Source: F1-120-MAGs238 sp964484185 (lineage in GTDB: Bacteria; Planctomycetota; Phycisphaerae; Phycisphaerales; UBA1924). From it: a DNA stretch of 64,000 nucleotides. The notes beneath the pieces are model-generated. The model worked only from the letters and a program-made list of their open reading frames with translations, was not told the DNA's origin and did no database searches. Below, piece by piece: positions 43,159 to 52,079 of the stretch. Position numbers and translations under genes: made by a program. Position 1 is the stretch's first letter. Every line of letters begins with the position of its first letter. The stretch spans positions 66,168 through 130,167 of the forward strand of contig CAZAEQ010000009.1 in the NCBI GenBank assembly GCA_964484185.1, given 5' to 3'.

Positions 43159-43445
43159 AGAAATTGAAACTACACTGCAAGCTCGGATTCAAGCCCTTAG
43201 TTGTACGGATGTCGAGGCAGGTTGGCTCTTCTTCGGCTGAAGATTGCACCACAAGTGCAAGTTGAACGCGGTTATGGTACATCAAATCGAGAATTCACGC
43301 CCGACAACCGACTGATCGCCACGAGCCAAGCGTGGGATGCCGAAATTCATTAGCGTTTTGATAGGATTACCGACCTTTATGCGATCCAAATATTGATGTC
43401 CGAAAACGGCGCATTGCTCTCGGTTCAACCTGCTATCTTGCTTGC
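43159..43445. other. 287-nt divergent intergenic region (kinase / alkylation repair)
   Basis: Holds the promoters of the kinase and the repair operon. TATCTT (43434-43439) ends 6 nt before the alkA GTG start, but is too close to be a certain -10. No convincing Ada-type box or other element was recognised. Confidence 0.3.
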
Positions 43446-44924
43446 GTGAACGAGACCACCATTGAACCCAGCCTGCAACGCTCCCTGTACAAGGCTTTTG
43501 TCGCACATGACAGAAGATTTGATGGCAAGTACTTCGTTGGAGTTACAAGTACCCGGATTTATTGCCGCCCGGTCTGCCGCGTGCGTACGCCAAAAGAGAG
43601 CAACTGCCGTTTCTATCGATCGGCAGCGCTTGCCGAGCTTGACTCATTTCGCCCGTGCCTGCGGTGTCGGCCTGAATTGGCGCCCGGAGTGGCAAGCGTT
43701 GATGATTCCAATCGTGTTGCACGTGCAGCCCTGAAGAGAATTCAAGCGGGCGCACTGGATACCGGTGATATGAATCGACTCGCCGATGAGTTTGCCCTGG
43801 GCGAGCGGCAGCTTCGTCGCATTATTGAAAGCACGTTTGGAGCTACTCCGGTTCAGCTCGCGCAGACCAGTCGATTGCTGCTGGCGAAACGATTGCTGAC
43901 CGAGACCCGACTTTCCGTGCGCGATGTTGCATCTGCCGCGGGATTCGGAAGTGCCCGGCGACTCAACGTGCTGCTGAAAGATCGGTATCGATTGACGCCT
44001 ACAGATATTCGCGGTGATGCAGACACGGAAGTAATCACCAAGAAAGATTCGATCGAGGTTGTACAAGCGTTTCGTCCGCCGCTGGCATGGGACCATCTGC
44101 TCAACTTCCTCGCCGGGCGGGTGATCGCTGGCGTGGAAGCACGCACTGAGCGCGGCTATGCACGTACCGTCAAAATCGGCAATCGCTCAGGATGGATCGA
44201 AGTGTTTCTCAAAGACCAGCATCATCTGGGTGTGTGCATTTCAAATTCACTTATCGCTGACCTGCCGCAGATTCTCAGCAGTGTGCGTGATGTCTTTGAC
44301 CTCGAAGCAGAGCCAACGCAGATTGACGGCCACCTGAGCGAATCAGGATTGCTGAAGAAGATCATTGCATCGAGTCCCGGAGTGCGCGTCCCGGGCGCGT
44401 TTGATGCGTTCGAAATCGGGCTGCGGACCATCCTGGGGCAGCAGGTGTCGGTCGCCGCCGCAACAACGATTTCTGGGAGATTTGCCGCGAGATTTGGCGA
44501 GTCATTGCAGACTCCTATTGAAGGACTCAGCGCATTGACGCCAACGGCAGCACGCCTTGCGTCGCTGTCGCTCGCAGAGGTACGAGAGTGCGGCTTGCCC
44601 GCCGCACGGGCGCAATGTGTTCTCGACCTTGCGCGCGCGTTTGCAGACAATCGATTGCGAATTACACCAGCAACAGACCCGGCCGAAGTCATGTCGTTGC
44701 TGCAGACTATCAAGGGAATTGGACCATGGACCGCGAACTATTTCGTGATGCGCACGATGCACTGGCCGGATGCGTTTCCGGAATCGGACCTGGGAATATT
44801 CAAAGCTCTCAAGACCAAGAGCGGTGCAGAGGCCGCGCGGCGGGCGGAAGCGTGGCGTCCCTGGCGCGCGTATGCGACGATGTATCTTTGGAAGGGACTG
44901 AGCACCGAGGTGAAATCGAAATGA
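43446..44924 (+). CDS. alkA: Ada-AlkA fusion: DNA-3-methyladenine glycosylase with Ada zinc and AraC domains
   Basis: 492 residues. Residues 15-85: Ada-type methylphosphotriester zinc domain with four Cys (IYCRPVCRVR...PCLRCRPELAPG). Residues 90-190: AraC-type HTH (LADEFALGERQLRRIIESTFGATP, LSVRDVASAAGFGSARRLN). Residues 205-492: AlkA N-domain and HhH-GPD glycosylase (GLRTILGQQVSVAAATT, IKGIGPWTANYFVMRTM, then FPESDLGI with the catalytic Asp). So it may both sense methyl damage and excise 3-methyladenine. GTG start. Stop overlaps ogt (ATGA). Confidence 0.92.
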   Translation: MNETTIEPSLQRSLYKAFVAHDRRFDGKYFVGVTSTRIYCRPVCRVRTPKESNCRFYRSAALAELDSFRPCLRCRPELAPGVASVDDSNRVARAALKRIQAGALDTGDMNRLADEFALGERQLRRIIESTFGATPVQLAQTSRLLLAKRLLTETRLSVRDVASAAGFGSARRLNVLLKDRYRLTPTDIRGDADTEVITKKDSIEVVQAFRPPLAWDHLLNFLAGRVIAGVEARTERGYARTVKIGNRSGWIEVFLKDQHHLGVCISNSLIADLPQILSSVRDVFDLEAEPTQIDGHLSESGLLKKIIASSPGVRVPGAFDAFEIGLRTILGQQVSVAAATTISGRFAARFGESLQTPIEGLSALTPTAARLASLSLAEVRECGLPAARAQCVLDLARAFADNRLRITPATDPAEVMSLLQTIKGIGPWTANYFVMRTMHWPDAFPESDLGIFKALKTKSGAEAARRAEAWRPWRAYATMYLWKGLSTEVKSK

Positions 44925-45421
44925 CTACGTACTTTGACATTATCAAGAGTCCGGTTGGACCACTGACGTGCGTGATGAAGGACAACGCACTTGAAGGTTT
45001 GTACTTTGAGACCAAGCCTGACCAGATGAAGGCAAAGAGCAGTCATTGGACAAGGTCCACATCTGAACTCGCCGCGGTGAAAGAGCAACTCAGCGAGTAC
45101 TTCGCGGGCTCGCGGCAGCAATTCGACATCCCTCTGCATGCCGAAGGTACACCGTTCAGGGAGAAAGTCTGGGCGAAACTCCGGACTATCCCCTATGGCG
45201 TGACCTGGAGCTATGGCGAACTGGCCAGGAAAGTTGGTGATCCAAACGCTTCGCGGGCGGTTGGTCTTGCTAATGGCCGCAATCCAATCGCGATCGTGGT
45301 TCCCTGCCATCGCGTGATCGGGGCCAACGGCACACTCACCGGGTTTGGCGGCGGGATTGAGCGAAAGAAATGGCTGCTGGAATTTGAAGCTCGAACTGCG
45401 GGCAAGGTGCTGAAGTTCTGA
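44921..45421 (+). CDS. ogt: Methylated-DNA-protein-cysteine methyltransferase
   Basis: 166 residues, repairs O6-methylguanine by self-methylation of the Cys in IVVPCHRVIG (PCHR). IPYGVTWSYGELARKVG and GTLTGFGGGIERKKWLLEFE are the family surroundings. GAGGTG lies 8 nt upstream of ATG 44921; the longer open frame from 44588 is a shadow. Coupled by ATGA overlap to the Ada/AlkA gene, completing base-excision plus direct-reversal repair of alkylation. Confidence 0.95.
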   Translation: MTTYFDIIKSPVGPLTCVMKDNALEGLYFETKPDQMKAKSSHWTRSTSELAAVKEQLSEYFAGSRQQFDIPLHAEGTPFREKVWAKLRTIPYGVTWSYGELARKVGDPNASRAVGLANGRNPIAIVVPCHRVIGANGTLTGFGGGIERKKWLLEFEARTAGKVLKF

Positions 45422-45443
45422 ATTGCGGACTACTTTTCACCGT

Positions 45444-46232
45444 ATGCACACGCCGGTCACCGCCCCACTCCTGCTGCAATCGTCGCTGCTGAAATGCCCA
45501 CATGGCTTTTCAACCCGCAACGGAGGCGTCTCCACGGGCATTTTCGGCACGCTGAATTTCGGCAACCCGGGCGACCTGCTCGAGGGCCGCGACACTCCGG
45601 AGAATATTCGCGCCAATTTTAAGCTCGTTCTCGACGCTGTCAGCGCTGCCGATCGGCGAATCATCCAGGTTCATCAGGTTCATGGCAATCTTGTTCACAT
45701 AGTGAAAATCGGCGACATTGTGAACTCCGAGAGTCCAGACATTAAAGCCGATGCAATCGTGACCGACGATCCGCGGCTCGTAGTTGCGGTTCGCGTCGCA
45801 GACTGCGCGCCGATTCTGCTCGAATCTGCAGATGGTGCGATCGTCGCCGCCGTGCATGCCGGTTGGCGGGGCGCGGTGAGCGGAGTCTTAAGTAGTGCTA
45901 TTCAGGCGATGAGAGACTTGGGCGCAACTGAAATCCATGCCGCGATTGGCCCGTGCATCGGCGTTGCCGCGTTTGAAGTTGGACCAGAAGTACTCGTCGC
46001 ATTTGACATGCGATTTGGTGCAGATCGCGGCATTACCACCGCCCACGCGAATGGGAAAGGCACCATCAACCTTAAGCGTGCATTAGAGATCGAGCTGGCA
46101 AACACGGGCGTGAGACACGTTGAGACCTTCGCAAACTGCACTGTCAACGAGCCGGAGTTGTTCTTCTCGCATCGCCGCGATCGCGGTCTCACCGGTCGCA
46201 TGATCGGCTTCATCGGACCGCGCCGCCCATGA
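45444..46232 (+). CDS. pgeF: Laccase-domain protein, PgeF/YfiH family
   Basis: About 262 residues. Conserved patterns: HGFSTRNGGVSTGIFGTLNF at the start, QVHQVHGN, RVADCAPILLESADG, and AAVHAGWRGAVSGVL with metal-binding His and Cys residues; AIGPCIGVAAFEVG later. The family includes a purine nucleosidase/phosphorylase and a peptidoglycan editing factor, so its exact role here is open. ATG 45444 is chosen; TTG 45423 would add 7 residues. Stop overlaps the next start (ATGA), linking it to the repair cluster. Confidence 0.88.
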   Translation: MHTPVTAPLLLQSSLLKCPHGFSTRNGGVSTGIFGTLNFGNPGDLLEGRDTPENIRANFKLVLDAVSAADRRIIQVHQVHGNLVHIVKIGDIVNSESPDIKADAIVTDDPRLVVAVRVADCAPILLESADGAIVAAVHAGWRGAVSGVLSSAIQAMRDLGATEIHAAIGPCIGVAAFEVGPEVLVAFDMRFGADRGITTAHANGKGTINLKRALEIELANTGVRHVETFANCTVNEPELFFSHRRDRGLTGRMIGFIGPRRP

Positions 46233-47413
46233 GCCAGCCCCTGACACTTTCGGCTTCGGATTCACGCCGCCTGTTGCTCCAGGGCTGCGGGCTGCTGGAA
46301 GATCCGACTCAAACCTGCACGCCCAAGAAGCTGTACACAGCGATCGAGCGACTTGGCTTTGTTCAACTCGACACCATCTCAATCGTCGAACGCGCACACA
46401 ACCACATCATGTGGACTCGGTTCCACGCCTTTCGCCCGCTTCAGCTCGATTCTCTGCAGGAACGCGGCAAGCTCTTCGAACATTTCACGCACGATGCGTC
46501 GCTTATTCCATCGATCTGGTACCCGCATTGGCGACACCGTTTCGAACGCGTGCAGTGGTCTAACTGGATCGACTCACGACTCTCCAATCGGAAAGATGAA
46601 CTTCTGAACGCGGTGCGAACTCGTATTGAGAAAGAGGGTCCGCTGCTGGCTCGGGATTTTGAAGACAAGGAACATCAGCGTGGCGCATGGTGGGATTGGA
46701 AGCCCGCCAAGGCTGCGCTGGAATATCTCTGGCGCACCGGAGAACTGACAATCCCGCGCCGTGATAAATTTCAAAAGGTCTATGACCTTACGCATCGCGT
46801 GATGCCTAAGGAACACGCCGCACCAACACCGACATCTCAGGAGCATATCGATTGGGCGTGTACTACCGCGGTTGAACGTCTGGGTGCCGCGACGCCCGGC
46901 GAGATCAAACAGTTTTGGAATGCGCTCAAGCCAGCACAGGTCGCAGCGTGGTGCACACAGGGTCTCAAGGATGGCCGCTTGATTGAAGTGCGGATCGATG
47001 GTGCGAAGGGCTCGAAGAAAGGCATCGCGTTTCACGATATCGCTAAAGCTCTCAAGAAGCTGCCGCCTGCAGAGCCGGTGACGCGATTGCTGAGTCCGTT
47101 TGATCCACTGATTCGAAATCGTGAACGGCTTGAGAGACTCTTTGGATTCTCGTATCGATTCGAGGCGTTTGTTCCTGAACCAAAGCGAACGCATGGGTAC
47201 TACGTCCTGCCGATCCTGCGAGGCGATCGTTTGATTGGGCGGCTGGATCCCAAACTTGATCGAAAGACATCGACGCTTGACATCCGCCGCATCTGGTTTG
47301 AGCCAGAAGCGGCCGCGCAGGATCGCGGATCCGTTACGCACGCAATCGAGGAATATGCGGCCTTCTGCGGAGCAAAGTCGATCAAGTTCCCACGCGGTTT
47401 CTCTCGTAAATAG
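46229..47413 (+). CDS. YcaQ/AlkX-like DNA glycosylase
   Basis: 394 residues of the winged-helix YcaQ family. The motif ERLGFVQLDTISIVERAHNHI contains the QxD catalytic pattern of E. coli YcaQ (AlkX), an interstrand-crosslink and bulky N-alkyl-base glycosylase; RLLSPFDPLIRNRERLERLFGFSYRFE is another family mark. Predicted to remove DNA crosslinks. Coupled to the previous gene by ATGA. Together the four genes form a repair operon. Confidence 0.85.
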   Translation: MSQPLTLSASDSRRLLLQGCGLLEDPTQTCTPKKLYTAIERLGFVQLDTISIVERAHNHIMWTRFHAFRPLQLDSLQERGKLFEHFTHDASLIPSIWYPHWRHRFERVQWSNWIDSRLSNRKDELLNAVRTRIEKEGPLLARDFEDKEHQRGAWWDWKPAKAALEYLWRTGELTIPRRDKFQKVYDLTHRVMPKEHAAPTPTSQEHIDWACTTAVERLGAATPGEIKQFWNALKPAQVAAWCTQGLKDGRLIEVRIDGAKGSKKGIAFHDIAKALKKLPPAEPVTRLLSPFDPLIRNRERLERLFGFSYRFEAFVPEPKRTHGYYVLPILRGDRLIGRLDPKLDRKTSTLDIRRIWFEPEAAAQDRGSVTHAIEEYAAFCGAKSIKFPRGFSRK

Positions 47414-47505
47414 CCGCCTGAACTGGCGATTTCATGTCAATCTCTGGCGATTCTCTGAACCCATGTTCCGCTTCTGGCTACCCTTGTCCACCACGGAGGG
47501 ACGCG

Positions 47506-48327
47506 ATGACGACGGCCGACTACAGAGTTCAACTTGATTCATTTGAAGGTCCCCTCGACCTCCTGCTTTTCCTTATCCGCCGCGCTGAAGTAGATGTCCA
47601 CGACATCCCGGTCGCGCTAATCGCGGGCCAGTACCTCGAGTACCTCAACGCCAACATCAAGACTGTCGACCTTGAGGCCGCCGGCGATTTCCTTGTCATG
47701 GCCGCCACCCTGATGGAAGTCAAATCTCGCATGCTCAGCTGGCAGCCAGGCCAGGCTCTGCCCGCTGAAGACCCAAGCGCCAAATCCGATGCCTATGAAG
47801 ACCCGCGTGCGGACCTGGTTCGTCAGCTCCTGGCATTCAAGCAATACCGCGATGCCTCAAATGAGCTCGAAACACGCATGGAAGAATGGCAGCGTCGCGC
47901 ACCCGCCGGCGCACACGGCCCCGTCAAAGTCGACGCTCTCGCCGAGGACCCCGATGCGCCCGCAGATCTGGAGATGGATGAACTCAGCCTCATGGATCTC
48001 ATCGAGGCATTCCGCGCCATCGTCACCAGCGTGAACTTCGATCGTGTCGGCGATCATCAGGTAACGTACGACGATACACCCATCGAACTGCACGCCGAAG
48101 ATATTCTTGAGCGGATTCGTTCTTCGACAACCGGCGCCCCGGCAAGCCTCTCCATGCGCCAGATATTCGAAGGCCGCAAACGGGGCGAAATGATCGGTCT
48201 TTTCCTGGCAATGCTCGAACTGGTTCGCCGCCGCGCAATTCGCGTAAAGCAAGACTCCACCCGCGGCGACATTACCGTCGAAGCCAGCGACGAATCTCCT
48301 GACCAGCAGATTCAGCCCACTCAGTAA
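47506..48327 (+). CDS. scpA: Segregation and condensation protein A
   Basis: About 273 residues, a kleisin that bridges the SMC complex in chromosome segregation. VQLDSFEGPLDLLLFLIRRAEVDVHDIPVALIAGQYLEYL is the strongly conserved N-terminus; ATLMEVKSRMLS follows. GGAGG lies 7 nt before ATG 47506, so the open frame from 47434 is not used. ScpB and SMC are not in the window. It begins 92 nt after the repair cluster, on the same strand. Confidence 0.94.
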   Translation: MTTADYRVQLDSFEGPLDLLLFLIRRAEVDVHDIPVALIAGQYLEYLNANIKTVDLEAAGDFLVMAATLMEVKSRMLSWQPGQALPAEDPSAKSDAYEDPRADLVRQLLAFKQYRDASNELETRMEEWQRRAPAGAHGPVKVDALAEDPDAPADLEMDELSLMDLIEAFRAIVTSVNFDRVGDHQVTYDDTPIELHAEDILERIRSSTTGAPASLSMRQIFEGRKRGEMIGLFLAMLELVRRRAIRVKQDSTRGDITVEASDESPDQQIQPTQ

Positions 48328-49335
48328 TCAGTACTCAAACCCGATTCCGACTGTAAAAATCACTTCGGTTGCATCATCATCGTTTGATGTTTTGCATGGC
48401 CCGTTCATGAAGAGCATCGTGACGCCGGTGCTCAGCGTCCAGGTTCCGTATTTCTCATTGAACGGCAGCGGAACTGAAGCCTTCACGCCGACGGTTTCAT
48501 AGCCGCAGAACGTGTCGTCCCCCTCATCATTCGAGTAGTAGTTCCCAAGACTGAACCCTGCGGTGATCGGAAATACAACCTCTATATCACCAATCGCGCT
48601 TTTCTCAATAGTGAATCCCGGCGAGATCGAAGGCTCAAAATACACACCACGCGGCGACACTCCATCCATTGTCGCACCATCGACTTCAACAACAAAGAGC
48701 ATGCTCGGATTCAGCGCCCATGCCCCCATGCATTCCGAATCGTCATACGAGAACCGGGCTTGAAATTCCGTCGCAGAATCAAACGCATCGTTGGGCGAGC
48801 TCCACGAGAGATACGTCGCGGTTGCAGTGAAATCGCCAACCGTCGCTGAAACACCAGCATAAACATCTGCCTCGTACCAGTTCCTGCGATATCCCGTGAC
48901 CGTATCTCCGGCGCCGGTCTTCTTGCTGTGAACACTGTTCCAGGTTCCCAGGAAAACCCCAACTTCGCCCGTGTCCCACGTGTGAAGCGTGAACCCCAAC
49001 TCAGCCCACGGCTGCAAAACGCTACCTCGATCTTCCTGCCTGAATCCGCGCGAGTAGTACGCGTTGGACCAATCAAGCCCGACTCTTAGGTGGACCCGCT
49101 GATCATCCTCTTCTTCAAGCTTTTCTTCAGCAGCATCCTCGCTCTTATCAACTTTCACAGGAGCTCTAAGCGTCGCACCAAACTCATTGTCCAGCTCTCC
49201 GACGCCAGGCCCCGCTGTCGCGATTCCCACATCCTGAGTTGGCTCATCACCGAACGATGGCGCGGCCAGCCCTGAAATTGCCAGTAGCGATACAACCCTT
49301 GCAATGAAGGTACATGACGCATTTTTAGTTGACAT
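48328..49335 (-). CDS. Outer-membrane beta-barrel-like secreted protein
   Basis: About 335 residues with a signal peptide (residues 1-29, ending SFG). The mature part opens with an acidic stretch (DKSEDAAEEKLEEEDD), then alternating strands (VHLRVGLDWSNAYYSRGFRQEDRGS, ELGFTLHTW, EADVYAGVSATVG) and ends in an aromatic residue after FTVGIGFEY, as in barrel proteins. DWSNAYYSRGFRQED resembles TorF/COG3137-type putative-porin starts. Function unknown. ATG 49335 chosen, GGAG upstream. Tail-to-tail with scpA. Confidence 0.7.
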   Translation of the reverse strand: MSTKNASCTFIARVVSLLAISGLAAPSFGDEPTQDVGIATAGPGVGELDNEFGATLRAPVKVDKSEDAAEEKLEEEDDQRVHLRVGLDWSNAYYSRGFRQEDRGSVLQPWAELGFTLHTWDTGEVGVFLGTWNSVHSKKTGAGDTVTGYRRNWYEADVYAGVSATVGDFTATATYLSWSSPNDAFDSATEFQARFSYDDSECMGAWALNPSMLFVVEVDGATMDGVSPRGVYFEPSISPGFTIEKSAIGDIEVVFPITAGFSLGNYYSNDEGDDTFCGYETVGVKASVPLPFNEKYGTWTLSTGVTMLFMNGPCKTSNDDDATEVIFTVGIGFEY

Positions 49336-49493
49336 GTCGGACGGCTCCAATACGCGACTGACCGAGAATTACCTCCTTATTGCTCGACGCAATTACTGAG
49401 GTAGTTCAATTCCCGTTCTCGCATTGCCGCGGCCTGCATTTTCAAGCCAGTCGGATCCTCCCGCCACGTCCGATTACGGCTTACGCTTGAGCC

Positions 49494-51158
49494 ATGAAAG
49501 ACCGTCCGATACTTCGCAACAACCCGCTCGTTCTCGTTATTCGCGATGGCTGGGGCACCAATCCTAATCCCGAGCACGATGCCTTCAACGCCGTCAAACT
49601 CGCCAAGACTCCCGTCGCCGACCGCCTCATGTCCGAATACCCATGGACATTGATCCGCACCTGCGGCGAAGATGTCGGAATTCCCGAAGGCACCATGGGA
49701 AACAGCGAAGTAGGACACCAGAACCTTGGTGCTGGTCGAATTGTCTTTCAGGAATCCGTGGCAATCACGCTCGCCTGCCGCAACGGTGTCGACACGAATC
49801 CTGCAATCGCCGCGGCGATTAAGTCCTCGCTCCAGAAAAACGGCTCAGTCCACCTGATGGGCATCAACAGCGATGCCGGTGTTCACGGAATGTTGAACCA
49901 CCTCTACGCCTGCGTCAAAGCCTGCAAAGTGCTCGGGCAATCCAAAGTCTTCGTGCATCTCTTTACTGATGGCCGCGACACGGGGCCTTTTACTGGTCTC
50001 GAATTCGCCCGCCAGGTCGAAGCCCAGCTCAAAGAAATCGGCACAGGCAGAATCGCCTCAATCTGCGGCCGCTATTACGCAATGGATCGCGACAATCGCT
50101 GGGAACGGGTCCAGCTCGCCTACGACGTCTTGACTGGTCGCTCGATCGGCGCAGGCGAATTTCCCACCACATCTGCCGCTATCCAAAACTACTACGACAA
50201 CCCCGCTGGCACTTCTCAAACTGGTGACGAGTTTATTACGCCGCGGATCGTTGGGGAGAAAGCTCCGATTCAGAATGGCGATTCGGTGATTTTCTACAAC
50301 TACCGAGGCGATCGTCCGCGCGAAATCTGTGCCGCATTCGTTTTCCCTGATCCACTCTGGGCCAAAGCCAAGCCGAGTCCAGACAGCGGCAAAAGCGGCT
50401 TTGATCGCGGCCGCAAACTCGACCTCAACTTTGTCATCATGACCGAATACTGGGAAGAACTGTTGCCCCATGTAAAGGTCGCATTCCCGAAGCCTCCCCG
50501 CATGGTGAATATCGCTGGCGATTGGATCAGTGCACACGGATTGACTCAGTTTCGCTGCGCTGAAACAGAGAAGTATCCCCATGTCACGTTCTTCTTCAAC
50601 GACTATCGCGAAGATCCGTTCCCGGGCGAGCACCGCGAGAATCCGCAAAGTCCCAAAGTCGCCACCTATGACCTGCAGCCGGAAATGAGCGCTGACAAAG
50701 TTCGCGATGCGGTGCTGCGCCGACTCGCCGCGCCGGACTGCGAAGATGTAATCATTGTCAATTTCGCCAACGCCGACATGGTCGGCCATACGGGCTCGCT
50801 CCCGGCCGCGATCAAAGCGTGCGAATTCGTCGATGCCTGCGTTGGAGCGATCGTTGATGCAACGCTCAAGCGTGGTGGCGCGTTAATTGTCGCAGCCGAT
50901 CACGGCAATAGCGAACAGATGTTTGATCCGGTCACCAACGCCCCGCACACAGCCCACACTCTCTATGACGTCCCGTGCATCATCGTCGGCCCCGCATTCA
51001 AGGGCCGCGCACTTCGAGGCGACCAGGATTCCAGAGGCTGGTTTGATCCGCAGGTGCGAAATCAGCGCGGTCGGCTCGCGGATGTGCTCCCCACGGCATT
51101 TCAGATGATCGGATTGGGAGTTCCGCCGGAAATGACAGGTTCAAGCCTGCTCATTTGA
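49494..51158 (+). CDS. gpmI: 2,3-bisphosphoglycerate-independent phosphoglycerate mutase
   Basis: 554 residues, glycolytic 3-PG to 2-PG isomerisation with Mn2+. Family marks: LVIRDGWG (metal Asp), MGNSEVGHQNLGAG (phospho-Ser nucleophile), TDGRDTGP, CGRYYAMDRDNRWER, and late VAADHGNSEQM and NAPHTAHT for the second metal site. About 40 residues longer than many, with extra sequence around SPDSGKSGFDRGRK. Its last 18 nt overlap the convergent SlyX-like gene. Confidence 0.94.
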   Translation: MKDRPILRNNPLVLVIRDGWGTNPNPEHDAFNAVKLAKTPVADRLMSEYPWTLIRTCGEDVGIPEGTMGNSEVGHQNLGAGRIVFQESVAITLACRNGVDTNPAIAAAIKSSLQKNGSVHLMGINSDAGVHGMLNHLYACVKACKVLGQSKVFVHLFTDGRDTGPFTGLEFARQVEAQLKEIGTGRIASICGRYYAMDRDNRWERVQLAYDVLTGRSIGAGEFPTTSAAIQNYYDNPAGTSQTGDEFITPRIVGEKAPIQNGDSVIFYNYRGDRPREICAAFVFPDPLWAKAKPSPDSGKSGFDRGRKLDLNFVIMTEYWEELLPHVKVAFPKPPRMVNIAGDWISAHGLTQFRCAETEKYPHVTFFFNDYREDPFPGEHRENPQSPKVATYDLQPEMSADKVRDAVLRRLAAPDCEDVIIVNFANADMVGHTGSLPAAIKACEFVDACVGAIVDATLKRGGALIVAADHGNSEQMFDPVTNAPHTAHTLYDVPCIIVGPAFKGRALRGDQDSRGWFDPQVRNQRGRLADVLPTAFQMIGLGVPPEMTGSSLLI

Positions 51159-51365
51159 CGAACCATCACTCGCGCCGTCAGACGACCCGCGATCTTTGCG
51201 CTCTCCAAAGGAAGCCTCAAGTCGCCTTAATTCCGCCTGCGCAACTTGCAGCAGCCGCGAGAGTTCCAGCACTTCTGTCGACAATTGCTCCACTTGGCGT
51301 TCGAGGAACATCTGGTGTTCCTCCAGATTCATGACCTTTTGCGAGAGTTCCTCGGGGTGTGACAT
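51141..51365 (-). CDS. SlyX-family coiled-coil protein
   Basis: A 74-residue, all-helical protein (LEEHQMFLERQVEQLSTEVL, VAQAELRRLEASF) that fits SlyX in size and coiled-coil pattern. The C-terminal Ser/Gly/Asp tail overlaps the gpmI end by 18 nt. ATG 51365 is used. SlyX function is not known. Confidence 0.6.
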   Translation of the reverse strand: MSHPEELSQKVMNLEEHQMFLERQVEQLSTEVLELSRLLQVAQAELRRLEASFGERKDRGSSDGASDGSSNEQA

Positions 51366-51423
51366 TGCTGTCGATTGTTCGCCGCAAAAGCCGGAAAGCA
51401 ATTAATCGACTAGGCTGTTCACC

Positions 51424-52077
51424 ATGAACCACCGAACACTGATCTTGCCAGCTGCAATCGCCCTGACTTCCTCAGTCTGCTGCGCCGAATCGCTGTACAA
51501 AGAGGCCCGCTACGAACTGCAACCTGCCGCGACGGCACCCGCAGACAAAGCTCTGACCGAAGAGAAGTCAGTGGTAACAAAGAAGTCGGGCGGCTCGCGC
51601 TTTGGCACCGAAAGTCAGGAGTGGATCACGATCGGTACCGGTGGCTCACACGATTTTTCTGGCAACGCCGGGTACGACATTCACGCATCCTGGAGCACGT
51701 TCATCATTGAAGACGTGGAGTTCTCCCTCGAACTTGCAACTTGGTATTACCAGCAAAAAGGGGAAAACGCGTTTGGCATCAATCCGCAGTTCATCTTCCG
51801 ATACCACTACTACAAGTCTGATGATGCGAAGTGGACACTCTTTGCAGAAGCCGGAATCGGTCTGCTCTTCGCTACCCGTGATGTTCCCGTAAATGGCTCC
51901 TCATTTGCCTTCACGCCACGCGCGGGCTTTGGTGTCACCCGCCAGCTCACCGACGATCTGCGCCTTCAAGTAGGTATTCGCTGGGCGCACATTTCAAACG
52001 CACGTATTAATGGCGACTCACGCAATCCTTCGCGCGATTCCCTCATGCTCTACGCAGGACTCATGTTTGAGTATTAA
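51424..52077 (+). CDS. PagL-like lipid A deacylase (acyloxyacyl hydrolase family)
   Basis: 217 residues with a signal peptide ending about residue 21 (CCA). An 8-stranded barrel-like mature part (DIHASWSTFII, EFSLELATWYYQQKG, FIFRYHYYKS) ends with IRWAHISNARINGDSRNP, in which H-x-S-N matches the PagL catalytic His and Ser, and terminates LYAGLMFEY. The acid expected nearby is Asp (NPSRDS) rather than the usual Glu, so catalysis is uncertain. PagL removes a 3-O acyl chain of lipid A in the outer membrane. Fits a Gram-negative-type envelope. Confidence 0.72.
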   Translation: MNHRTLILPAAIALTSSVCCAESLYKEARYELQPAATAPADKALTEEKSVVTKKSGGSRFGTESQEWITIGTGGSHDFSGNAGYDIHASWSTFIIEDVEFSLELATWYYQQKGENAFGINPQFIFRYHYYKSDDAKWTLFAEAGIGLLFATRDVPVNGSSFAFTPRAGFGVTRQLTDDLRLQVGIRWAHISNARINGDSRNPSRDSLMLYAGLMFEY

Positions 52078-52079
52078 TA

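Noticed and set aside
44588..44920. Extension of the Ogt frame upstream
   Set aside because: It overlaps the AlkA glycosylase domain; the ATG at 44921 has an SD and an ATGA overlap.
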